From Chitinophaga cymbidii (GTDB lineage Bacteria; Bacteroidota; Bacteroidia; Chitinophagales; Chitinophagaceae): a stretch of DNA of 64,000 bases. Below, piece by piece: positions 16,749 through 24,231 of this stretch (position 1 is its first letter; each line of letters starts with the position of its first letter). The notes beneath the pieces are model-generated. The model worked only from the letters and a program-made list of their open reading frames with translations, did no database searches and was not told the DNA's origin. The position numbers and the translations under genes are program-made. The DNA is taken from positions 124,001 to 188,000 of the forward strand of contig NZ_BKAU01000005.1 in assembly GCF_007992715.1 (NCBI RefSeq). Direction: 5' to 3'.

Positions 16749-18296
16749 TTAACAGGCGTCCTTCGAAAAGTTTCCGTTCAGCAGCCGCCATATGCCCATG
16801 GGATTTTCGTCCTGCAGCTCCGGTGGTAAAAGGTATGCGGGGAAGTCCTGGAAGCAGACCGGGCGGCAGAAGCGGTAGATGGCCGCGGTGCCCACGGAAG
16901 TGCCCGCGGCCGGTGTGGTAGCGGGCCAGGGGCCGCCATGCACCATGGCATGATTAACGGCAACGCCTGTAGGAAAACCGTTGATGATGATCCTTCCCGC
17001 TTTTTCCCGCAGGATGTTGATCAGCTCCGCGTGTTCGCGCAGGTCTTCTTCCGTGCCGTGAACGGTGGCGGTCAGCTGGCCTTCCAGCCCGTTCGCCAGC
17101 TTGTACAGTTCTTCTTTGCTGTCCGCGCGGATATGCAGGGACGAGGGGCCGAACACTTCATGGCAGAGGGAAGGATCTTCCAGCGCCTGCGCGGCGCTCA
17201 CCTGTAAAAGATAAGGCGTAGCCTGCTGCCCCTTGTCCGCCGCCTTTCCGAGCAGCTGCGCGCCCGCCTGCTGCAGTCCGCTGATGCCGCTGTTATAGGC
17301 AGTCAGTATGCTTGGCGTGAGCATGAAACCGCCCGTCATGTTACCGATGCCGTTTTGCAGCGCGGTGATGAACGTATTGTCCTCCGCGGGGGCAACGAAC
17401 ACGCCGGGGTTGGTGCAGAATTGTCCTACGCCCATGGTGAGCGATTGCAGGAACTGTGTGGCCAGGGCTTCCCCTTTTTCTTTCAGGATGCCGGGCAGGA
17501 AGAACACCGGGTTCACGCTGCCCATTTCCGCGTACACAGGTATCGGCACTGCTCTTCGTGTAGCCGTTTCATATAGCGCCTTTCCGCCGCGGAACGAGCC
17601 CGTAAATGCGATGGCGGACAAGCGGGGATGAACGGCCAGCTGCTGTCCTGTTTCCACCGTGGCGCCATGCAGGAGGGAGAATACGCCTTCCGGCATGCCG
17701 GTGTTGTTGGCGGCCGTGCGGATCACGCCGGCCACGAGGTGAGAGGTATGCGGATGCGCGGGGTGCGCTTTGAACACCACGGTGCAACCGGCCGCCAGCG
17801 CGGCCGCGGTATCACCGCCGGCAACAGAGAACGCCAGCGGAAAATTGCTTGCACCGAAAATACCGATGACACCCACCGGTATCTGCATTTGCCTGACATC
17901 CGGCGTAGCTTTATCGATGCGCGCATTCACCCAGGAACCTTCTGTGATCAGGTTGGCGAACAGGCGCAATTGTCCCGTTGTGCGGTCCCGCTCACCATGC
18001 AGCCGCGCCAGCGGTAGCCCGCTTTCCGCGGATGCCGTTTGCGGCAGCTCATCGCCGAGGGCGGCAATGCCGTCCGCAATGGCCAGCAGGAAAGCGGCGC
18101 GTTGTTTCGCCGGTACTTTTTTATATTGCTCAAATGCCTGCGCGGCGAGGTTCACCGCCTGATCGATCTCTCCGGGCGTAGCTTCGCGAAATGTCTGCGG
18201 CAGCCATTCCTGCCGCTGCGGATCAAATGCCTGAAAGGTATGATCGCCCTCGGCGCTGAAGCTGTTGCCAATGATCTGTGATCCTGTATGATTCAT
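16749..18296 (-). CDS. Aldehyde dehydrogenase, probable 2-oxoglutarate semialdehyde (2,5-dioxovalerate) dehydrogenase
   Basis: 515 residues of the ALDH superfamily. Visible features are the cofactor-site stretch PVGVIGIFGASNFPLAFSVAGG, FTGSFRGGKAL, the general-base motif EMGSVNP and the nucleophile in GQFCTNPG. The FGASNFPLAFSVAGGDTA block and EMGSVNPVF are typical of 2-oxoglutarate-semialdehyde dehydrogenases in oxidative pentose, glucarate and hydroxyproline routes. It would deliver 2-oxoglutarate to the TCA cycle. Its place between the GH172 and SDR genes (gaps of 19 and 28 bases) marks it as the last pathway step. Lactaldehyde oxidation is a less likely alternative. Confidence 0.85.
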   Translation of the reverse strand: MNHTGSQIIGNSFSAEGDHTFQAFDPQRQEWLPQTFREATPGEIDQAVNLAAQAFEQYKKVPAKQRAAFLLAIADGIAALGDELPQTASAESGLPLARLHGERDRTTGQLRLFANLITEGSWVNARIDKATPDVRQMQIPVGVIGIFGASNFPLAFSVAGGDTAAALAAGCTVVFKAHPAHPHTSHLVAGVIRTAANNTGMPEGVFSLLHGATVETGQQLAVHPRLSAIAFTGSFRGGKALYETATRRAVPIPVYAEMGSVNPVFFLPGILKEKGEALATQFLQSLTMGVGQFCTNPGVFVAPAEDNTFITALQNGIGNMTGGFMLTPSILTAYNSGISGLQQAGAQLLGKAADKGQQATPYLLQVSAAQALEDPSLCHEVFGPSSLHIRADSKEELYKLANGLEGQLTATVHGTEEDLREHAELINILREKAGRIIINGFPTGVAVNHAMVHGGPWPATTPAAGTSVGTAAIYRFCRPVCFQDFPAYLLPPELQDENPMGIWRLLNGNFSKDAC

Positions 18297-18315
18297 CCGT
18301 TAATGTTTATTTTAT

Positions 18316-19452
18316 TTAGTTCACTTCCAGTTCGTCTTTCGGCTGCAGTTTGGGGAAAGGCGCATGCGGTTCCCGCTGGTACCAGAACACCACGCTGCTG
18401 ATGTCCGACTGCTGCGGCAAATAACGCCCGCCGCTGCGCCAGCCGAGGTCCTGTATCGTGATCTTCAGTTCTTTTTCAAAACGTACCGGGTCCATCACAT
18501 GCCACCTGTACAGGCCAAAGCGTTGTTGTGATTTATAAAGGCCATCGGGACGGATCACCTGGTGCAAACCGGCGTATGGTGTGGAGAATTCCTGGTATTT
18601 GCCCTTGTTGTCAAAATTGTAGGAGCCGCAGAAATAGTCTTCCGTGCCCGTGCCGCAGATAGTGGGGAATTTGGTATCGCCGTCCATGAAGAACTTGATC
18701 TCGCCTTCGCCCCACCAGCCGTTATTGTTCACGCCCCATGCCATATAAGTGCCTACGTACTGGCCTTTACCTTTCACGCCGTCTATCATGGTGAATTCAC
18801 CGCCTTTCACGGGATTGTTGCGGCGGAATTGCGCATGGAAATAGCCCGCGTCTTCTGGTACCTGGGTGAGCGTGTAGTCCACCTGGTAGTACAGCGTCAT
18901 GCGTTCGGTGTTGATGTTTTCCATGGTGATCTTGCATTTCTTGCGGAAAGGCATGGTCCAGTAGCAGTTGAAGGCGCTGCCGGGGTTTACGGTCACCGCG
19001 AGGGAATTCATTTGCGCATATTCGCCCCATCCCATGCCGAAGAAATCGCCTACCGGCACTTCCACGGAAGGAGTGGTTTCATCGTCCCAGTAAAAACGGA
19101 TAATGGAATAACGCCAGTTGCCGGTGGGTGTCATCCAGATGTGCTGGATCGCGCCGGGGCCGGTGATCTCGGCGAGCACCGTGGTCTGGCCCGGTTCAAT
19201 GTGGATGTAAGGATTTACTTTCCAGCCCTGGCCGAGGTCCCTGGCGGCATTGCGGGCAGTGCCCTGTTCGAGTGTGGCCATGCCGCCTTTGCCGGGTTCG
19301 CCGGTGCGGTTCTCCGGACTGATAGAGCGGGTCTTGGCGTCGGAAAGACGATGGAGGTTGCCCATGTTCATTTCCAGCCCGTTAAAAGGTTGTTGCGCGG
19401 ATGCGGCCAGGCCGAGGCAGGCCGCCAGTGAGATCAGGAACAGTTTTTTCAT
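18316..19452 (-). CDS. GH172 (DUF2961) family glycoside hydrolase
   Basis: 378 residues with a signal peptide (MKKLFLISLAACLGLAASAQ). DUF2961 hallmarks are GPGAIQHIWMTPTGN (98-112), RFYWDDETTPSVEVPVGDFFG (119-139), WWGEGEIKFFMDGD (246-259) and GTGTEDYFCGSYNF (267-280). The glutamates at 249 or 251 and 271 match the regions bearing the nucleophile and acid/base in characterised GH172. Known GH172 activities are alpha-D-arabinofuranosidase on mycobacterial D-arabinan and difructose-anhydride synthase/alpha-D-fructofuranosidase. It is the first gene of the minus-strand operon and a LacI operator sits 30 bases upstream. Together with GH116 and the oxidative pathway it points to D-arabinofuranose. 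Confidence 0.88.
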   Translation of the reverse strand: MKKLFLISLAACLGLAASAQQPFNGLEMNMGNLHRLSDAKTRSISPENRTGEPGKGGMATLEQGTARNAARDLGQGWKVNPYIHIEPGQTTVLAEITGPGAIQHIWMTPTGNWRYSIIRFYWDDETTPSVEVPVGDFFGMGWGEYAQMNSLAVTVNPGSAFNCYWTMPFRKKCKITMENINTERMTLYYQVDYTLTQVPEDAGYFHAQFRRNNPVKGGEFTMIDGVKGKGQYVGTYMAWGVNNNGWWGEGEIKFFMDGDTKFPTICGTGTEDYFCGSYNFDNKGKYQEFSTPYAGLHQVIRPDGLYKSQQRFGLYRWHVMDPVRFEKELKITIQDLGWRSGGRYLPQQSDISSVVFWYQREPHAPFPKLQPKDELEVN

Positions 19453-19481
19453 ACGGTGTTATAATTTGTGGTGGTTATATT

Positions 19482-19497
19482 GCTTTATCGATTAAGC
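19482..19497. promoter_or_regulatory. LacI-family operator, copy 3 (before the GH172 operon)
   Basis: GCTTTATCGATTAAGC has half-sites GCTTTATC and GCTTAATC, matching at 7 of 8 positions, with central CG. It lies in the 60-base gap between lacI and the GH172 gene, 30 bases from the latter's start. It would control the catabolic operon independently of lacI. Confidence 0.75.
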
Positions 19498-19512
19498 GTT
19501 TATGCATAACGG

Positions 19513-20535
19513 TTACGGATTGCCGCAGGACTTTCTGATCACCAGTTCTGTATCGATGCAAACCAGCTCAGCAGGTTTATCAGCGTCTTTTATTTGGTCC
19601 AGCAGTACGCGCACGGCGGCTTTTCCCATGTCCAGGATGGGCTGCCGCACGTAAGTGACCGGTGAATAGAAAAGGTCGAATGCTTCGCTTTCGTCGAAGC
19701 TCACCACGGCAAGGTCTTCCGGCACACGCAATCCCAGCTCGTTGATATATTTCAGTCCCTCTATGGCAAGGCTGTTCGTGGCGAAGAACACGGCATCCGC
19801 GGGTTTGCGGCCCTGCAGCAGCTGGTCTACCGCCAGCCGGATATCTTCCTTCAGGTGGGAGTACCGCGCGAGCTTCATCCCGCTGGTCTTTGAGAGCTTG
19901 TCATGATCGCTCAGCGCTTCTGTGTATCCGCGCTTCCGTTCGTTGATATGATGCAGTGCCGTTTTGTAAGCCACCATGCCGATCTGTTTGTGCCCTGTTT
20001 TGATCAGGTGGGAAACGGCGTTGTAAGCGGATTCATAATTGTTGATGCAGATGTGGCTGGCGGAAATGCCGGGAAAATAACGGTCTATCAGCACAAAGGG
20101 CACGTTCTGCTTTTTGAGCTGTTTGATCTGCTGCTCCGAGCCCTCCGTGGGAATCAATATCAGCCCGTCCACCTGCCTGTTGAGCAATACATTAATAAGG
20201 TCACCCGCCTTATCCGCATTCTCGTCGGAACTGCCAAAGATCACCGTGTAATTGTTGCGCTTGGCTTCGTCTTCAATGGTGCGGGCAATATTGGCAAAGA
20301 AAGGGTTGGAAATGTCCGCCACAATGAGGCCGATGGTATCCGAGCGGCCGCTTTTCAGGCTGCGCGCAATGTGATTGGGCTGATAATTGAGCTTGCGGGC
20401 TATTTTCCGGATCTTTTTGGCCATTTCCTGCCCGACCCTTGCTTTCTCTTCCTTGTTGGTAAGCACGTAGGATACGAGCGCAACGGACACGCCGGCTTCC
20501 TGGGCAATATCTTTCAGCGAGACCTTTTTCTTCAT
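19513..20535 (-). CDS. LacI-family transcriptional regulator
   Basis: 340 residues. An N-terminal helix-turn-helix (VSLKDIAQEAGVSVALVSYVL, residues 4-24) and hinge (NHIARSLKSGRSDTIGLIV) precede a periplasmic-binding-protein-like ligand domain (residues 62-338; ISNPFFANIARTIEDEAK; QVDGLILIPTE; RGYTEAL). The start ATG lies just below an operator identical over 20 bases to that before susC, indicating autoregulation. It probably represses the GH116, susCD and GH172 units and releases DNA on binding a sugar from the degraded glycan. The ligand is unknown. Confidence 0.93.
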   Translation of the reverse strand: MKKKVSLKDIAQEAGVSVALVSYVLTNKEEKARVGQEMAKKIRKIARKLNYQPNHIARSLKSGRSDTIGLIVADISNPFFANIARTIEDEAKRNNYTVIFGSSDENADKAGDLINVLLNRQVDGLILIPTEGSEQQIKQLKKQNVPFVLIDRYFPGISASHICINNYESAYNAVSHLIKTGHKQIGMVAYKTALHHINERKRGYTEALSDHDKLSKTSGMKLARYSHLKEDIRLAVDQLLQGRKPADAVFFATNSLAIEGLKYINELGLRVPEDLAVVSFDESEAFDLFYSPVTYVRQPILDMGKAAVRVLLDQIKDADKPAELVCIDTELVIRKSCGNP

Positions 20536-20548
20536 AGGTTAAAAATAT

Positions 20549-20564
20549 GCTTAAACGTTTAAGT
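20549..20564. promoter_or_regulatory. LacI-family operator, copy 4 (before lacI)
   Basis: GCTTAAACGTTTAAGT contains the same perfect 14-bp palindrome as copy 2. On the minus strand, TTTG (20571-20568) and TATTTTTA (20547-20540) flank it with a 20-base spacer, close to the Bacteroidota promoter pattern TTTG-N20-TAnnTTTG, so the operator would lie inside the promoter. That -7 element is only a few bases from the lacI ATG, which makes this promoter assignment tentative. Confidence 0.85.
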
Positions 20565-20700
20565 AAACAAATTTCGGGGAAAAATAATTACGATCGAAGG
20601 AAACAAGCCGCTTGCCATCCGGTATTATGAAAAATCCCTGGTGTTGAATCCCGCGAACCACCATGCGGTGAATCAGCTGAAAAAACTGAGGCAGCCATAG
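20563..20700 (+). pseudogene. Relic of a protein C-terminus with a TPR-like end
   Basis: An open frame with no usable start runs from the stop at 20560-20562 to TAG at 20698-20700. Its last 37 residues include PLAIRYYEKSLVLNPANHH and QLKKLR, the pattern that closes many Bacteroidota proteins with a C-terminal tetratricopeptide unit. The body of the gene is missing, and the relic abuts the lacI operator. It is probably gene debris at the border of the glycan locus. Confidence 0.55.
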
Positions 20701-20777
20701 ATTAACTTTCTGACCGCATGTAACTTTCCTCCGGGCGGTGCGTTTTACCCTTGATTCCCCAACTAAAACGCCCGACT

Positions 20778-21323
20778 ATGAAGATAACTGTACACTGTCT
20801 GATCCTGGGATGCCTGTTACTCACCGGATGCTGGTGGGACCCCGTTGACCGCCCCTTGAGCTACAATGTTGGCATTGTAGACGCATACGTTCCGGTATAC
20901 GCGCAGGAAGGCGACGCCGAACTGGAAATCGCCGTGCTGGCTTCCCGGCAAACGGATTCCGCCGGCAAAATATTCGCCATCGGCGAAAAGCTCTTCCAGG
21001 TGGAACAAGGCAAAGGCATCCACATCATTGATTATTCCGACAAAAGAAATCCAAAGAAGCTGTCATTTCTGCAAATCCCCGGATGCCAGGAAGTAGCGGT
21101 GAAAGGACAGCACCTGTACACCAACAGTTTTGAAGACCTGGTGGTGCTGGACCTTGCCACCTACCCGGACGTTCAGGTCACAGCACGGGAGCCGGGCGTG
21201 TTCCCGGAACTGTCCACCAGCTTTCCTCCCCAATGGGGTTATTATGAATGCCCGGACCCCGCCAAAGGCAGGGTGATCGGATGGGAAATAAAAAGGATCG
21301 AAAACCCTAAATGCTACTACTGA
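20778..21323 (+). CDS. LVIVD-repeat-like surface lipoprotein
   Basis: 181 residues from the ATG at 20778, chosen because it gives the lipobox signal MKITVHCLILGCLLLTGC (Cys18). The rest resembles the LVIVD beta-propeller-type repeats (GIHIIDYSDKRNPKKLSFL; DLVVLDLATYP), which occur in exported Bacteroidota proteins of unknown function. Its TGA stop overlaps the ATG of the following related gene. It has no clear tie to glycan use. Confidence 0.75.
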   Translation: MKITVHCLILGCLLLTGCWWDPVDRPLSYNVGIVDAYVPVYAQEGDAELEIAVLASRQTDSAGKIFAIGEKLFQVEQGKGIHIIDYSDKRNPKKLSFLQIPGCQEVAVKGQHLYTNSFEDLVVLDLATYPDVQVTAREPGVFPELSTSFPPQWGYYECPDPAKGRVIGWEIKRIENPKCYY

Positions 21324-22063
21324 TGAGAACTGTATTATATTTTATACTGTCCGCCTTCCTGCTACTGCCGGCCGCCTGCAGCAAAGAGTCCAAAAGCACA
21401 CAGCAACCCACGGGAAAAGGCGGCTCCATGGCGCGTTTCGCACTGGCGGGCAACTACCTGTACGTAGTGAATACAACATGGCTGCACGTGTATGATGTCA
21501 GCGAAAACGGCCAGCCCGTCATAAAGAACAAAGTGAATGCAGGATGGAATATCGAAACAATATTCGCATACGATAACAAGCTCTTTCTCGGATCATCCAG
21601 TGCGCTGTATATCTTCAGTCTGAACGATCCGGTGACGCCCGTATGGGAAAGCGGCGTTACGCATTTACGCAGCTGCGACCCGGTTGTGACGCAAGGCAAT
21701 ACCGCATTCGTTACGCTGCGCGGCGGCAGTACCTGCGGCGGCACTACCAATGCGCTGATGGTGTATGACGTAACGGATATCAAAGCACCGGCGCTGAAGG
21801 CCAGTATTCCCATGAAAGGCCCTTACGGACTGGGCGTGCAGGACAGTGCGCTGTACGTATGCGATGGCGCGGACGGTCTGACCGTTTTCGATATAAAATC
21901 ACCGCATGCTCCCCGGAAACTGCAAACCATTGAAGGTGGCGATATGTACATTGACGTGATCCCCTACAACGGTGTGCTGATCGCATATGTCAGGAACGGC
22001 GTCCGTTTTTTTGACATCAGCAAACCGCAGGAACCGGTGCTGCTGTCCGCGTTGATGGATTGA
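21323..22063 (+). CDS. LVIVD-repeat lipoprotein, paralogue of the preceding gene
   Basis: 246 residues starting at the ATG that shares bases with the upstream stop (TGATG), indicating translational coupling; an ATG 12 bases earlier is also in frame. The lipobox is FLLLPAAC. Repeats such as WLHVYDVSENGQPVIKN, ALMVYDVTDIKAPALK, GLTVFDIKSPHAPRKL and VRFFDISKPQEPVLL form a propeller-like chain. It is a probable cell-surface protein of unknown function, co-expressed with the shorter partner. Confidence 0.8.
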   Translation: MRTVLYFILSAFLLLPAACSKESKSTQQPTGKGGSMARFALAGNYLYVVNTTWLHVYDVSENGQPVIKNKVNAGWNIETIFAYDNKLFLGSSSALYIFSLNDPVTPVWESGVTHLRSCDPVVTQGNTAFVTLRGGSTCGGTTNALMVYDVTDIKAPALKASIPMKGPYGLGVQDSALYVCDGADGLTVFDIKSPHAPRKLQTIEGGDMYIDVIPYNGVLIAYVRNGVRFFDISKPQEPVLLSALMD

Positions 22064-22129
22064 TGCTGCATCCGCGGCCGGCAAACTTTACCTGATATTT
22101 GGTAACTTGTATCCCATACAGGTACTAAC

Positions 22130-23707
22130 ATGAAATCAGATCTGGCGAGCAACAGCAGTGAAAAAGCAATACAACAGCAGGAAGAGATCAGCCGGCAGCT
22201 ATTGAGCAGTTTGCCGGCTGCGGTATATACAACAGATGCGGAGGGATATATCACGTCATTCAATAAAGCAGCCGCAACCCTCTGGGGCCGGGAGCCGGAA
22301 ACAGGCAAAGACCGCTGGTGCGGCTTCCTGAAAACTTACCGGATGGACGGTTCCCCGCTTCCCCCCGAAGCCAGCCCCATGGCCATCGCCCTCAAAGAAA
22401 AACGCCCGGTCCACGGAGAGCAGATCATCATCGAACGGCCCGATGGCGTCAGGCGGCATGTGCGGCCATTCCCTACACCCGTCTTTGACGGCGAAGGCAG
22501 GATGATCGGCGCGGTGAACATGCTCATTGATTTTACGCAAACGGCGGAAGTGCACCACCGGAATGAAGCGCTCATACGAAGCGAAGAACAGTATCACAAG
22601 ATGATCGAAGAGGTGGAAGACTATGCCATCCTGCTGATGGACAGGGAAGGGATCATCCTGAACTGGAACAGGGGGGCGGAAAAGATAAAAGGATACCGGG
22701 AAGAGGAGATCGTGGGAAAGCACTTCAGGACCTTTTACCGGCCGGACGACCGGGAAAAGGGCTTGCCGGAGCTGCTCATTGCCCGCGCTATCAGCGAAGG
22801 CAAAGCCACGCATGAGGGCTGGAGGATCAGGAAAGATGGAACGGCTTTTTGGGGAAGCATTGTGATAACGGCCCTGCATGACAGGGAAAACAATATCATC
22901 GGGTTCTCCAAGGTAACGCGCGATCTTACCGAAAAGAAGAACGCGGAAGACCGGATCACGCAATATGCGAACGAGCTGGAAGCGCAGAACCGGGAGCTGC
23001 AGCAATTCGCTTATGCGGCGGCGCATGACATGAAAGAGCCGCTGAGAAAAGTACTTTTCTATACTTCCGCCATACTGGAAAAATTGCAGGGCCAGCTGCC
23101 GGACAGGGAGATGAACTACCTGAAGCTGGCGGCAGAGGCGTCCCGGCGCATGCAGGGGCTGATCGATGATCTGCTCGTCTATACGAAAAGCGCATCCTCC
23201 GCTGCCGTATTCGAAGAAGTAGACCTCGCCGCGGTGACGGAAGAGCTCAAAGCTTTTTACCAGGATACGATCGACAGGACCGGCGCTGTCATACAGGGGG
23301 GCCCGCTTCCTGTTATATGGGCCATTCCTTTCCAGGTCAGGCAGCTGCTGGAGAACCTCTTCGGCAACGCGCTTAAATATTGCCGTCACGACCGAACACC
23401 CGTCATCCAGATCAGCTACGGCCAGGTTGCCCGCGATGCCGTCAGGGAGCTGGCGGCTTCTGAATACGATCTCTTTCACAGGATCACGGTAAAAGATAAC
23501 GGGATCGGGTTTGAGCCGGGTTATGCGGAGAAGATATTCGAAATGTTCGAGCGGCTGCACGGGAGGGACAACTATCCGGGCACGGGCATCGGGCTGGCGT
23601 TATGCAGGAAAATTGTTCAGAACCATAAAGGCTGGATAAAGGCCGAAGGCCATCCGGGCGAAGGCGCGGAATTTTTTATTTATCTGCCGGTGATCAATGC
23701 CGGGTAG
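22130..23707 (+). CDS. Cytosolic PAS-PAS sensor histidine kinase
   Basis: 525 residues with no membrane segment. Two PAS domains (about 22-140 and 150-275; DYAILLMDREGIILNWNRGAEKIKGY) are followed by HisKA, with phospho-acceptor His299 in AAAHDMKEPLRK, and by an HATPase with N-box ENLFGNALKY, G1 KDNGIGF and G2 GTGIGLAL. The second PAS followed by a PAC segment (GFSKVTRDLTEKK) is the type often found in phytochrome-like Bacteroidota kinases. The convergent neighbour encodes a lone receiver domain and overlaps its 3' end by 14 bases, so the two may be partners. The stimulus is unknown. Confidence 0.92.
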   Translation: MKSDLASNSSEKAIQQQEEISRQLLSSLPAAVYTTDAEGYITSFNKAAATLWGREPETGKDRWCGFLKTYRMDGSPLPPEASPMAIALKEKRPVHGEQIIIERPDGVRRHVRPFPTPVFDGEGRMIGAVNMLIDFTQTAEVHHRNEALIRSEEQYHKMIEEVEDYAILLMDREGIILNWNRGAEKIKGYREEEIVGKHFRTFYRPDDREKGLPELLIARAISEGKATHEGWRIRKDGTAFWGSIVITALHDRENNIIGFSKVTRDLTEKKNAEDRITQYANELEAQNRELQQFAYAAAHDMKEPLRKVLFYTSAILEKLQGQLPDREMNYLKLAAEASRRMQGLIDDLLVYTKSASSAAVFEEVDLAAVTEELKAFYQDTIDRTGAVIQGGPLPVIWAIPFQVRQLLENLFGNALKYCRHDRTPVIQISYGQVARDAVRELAASEYDLFHRITVKDNGIGFEPGYAEKIFEMFERLHGRDNYPGTGIGLALCRKIVQNHKGWIKAEGHPGEGAEFFIYLPVINAG

Positions 23708-24113
23708 CACCGCCGCGGATCTCGAACAACTGCCGCACCAGCTGGTCCAGCTCGGCCTGTGAAACAGGTTTGGAAAAATACCGGTCAGCCCCGTTGTCCA
23801 TACACAGCCTGATATGCTCCGGCTGCCGGGAAGTGCTCCAGACTACTTTGGGGATCGACTTGTAAAGGGGATGATCGCCGATCTGGCTTAATACATCTAC
23901 TGCATTCAGTACGGGCATTTTATAATCGAGGACGATCAGCGACGGAAGGTCGCCGGATGGGCAGCCGGCCAGGTAATTCAATGCTTCTTGTCCGTTCCAT
24001 ACGCATTGTATGGTCATTTCGGGGTGGACAGATAAGATCGCTTCCTTCAGGATTTCCTGATCTTCCATATCATCGTCAGCCAACAAAATATATTTATCCT
24101 TCTCAACAGTCAT
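23694..24113 (-). CDS. Single-domain response regulator (CheY-like)
   Basis: 139 residues from the ATG at 24113, chosen because MTVEKDKYILLADDD opens directly on the receiver fold; a longer frame begins at 24149. The acidic pocket is LADDDMED, the phospho-acceptor Asp63 is in VLDYKMP, the conserved Thr/Ser is in VVWSTS and the Lys is in YFSKPVS. There is no output domain, so it probably acts by protein contact or phosphate relay. Its 3' end overlaps the kinase gene by 14 bases in convergent orientation. Confidence 0.88.
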   Translation of the reverse strand: MTVEKDKYILLADDDMEDQEILKEAILSVHPEMTIQCVWNGQEALNYLAGCPSGDLPSLIVLDYKMPVLNAVDVLSQIGDHPLYKSIPKVVWSTSRQPEHIRLCMDNGADRYFSKPVSQAELDQLVRQLFEIRGGATRH

Positions 24114-24197
24114 TTCACATCCGGGTTTTGACAGCATTAGCCAGAACATGCAAATTAGGCTTATTCTGCTGAATTTCCGGTAAAGGGCTACGGATAG

Positions 24198-24224
24198 TAA
24201 GGCCGCCCGCGCTGGACGGCCTTA
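24198..24224 (-). terminator. Hairpin after the sulfatase gene
   Basis: TAAGGCCG (24198-24205) and CGGCCTTA (24217-24224) form a perfect 8-bp stem. On the minus strand it begins 7 bases after the sulfatase stop codon. The T-rich side (TTAATTTTT) lies on the plus strand, so a bidirectional role cannot be excluded, but no plus-strand transcript obviously needs it. Confidence 0.5.
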
Positions 24225-24231
24225 TTAATTT

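Noticed and set aside
22087..22130. TACCTG...CAGGTA inverted repeat before the PAS kinase
   Set aside because: Six-base arms 24 bases apart and no second copy; too weak to call an operator.
22256..23560. A 434-codon minus-strand frame under the PAS kinase
   Set aside because: It is the antisense of a complete kinase; long antisense frames are common in GC-rich genes and this one shows no family features.
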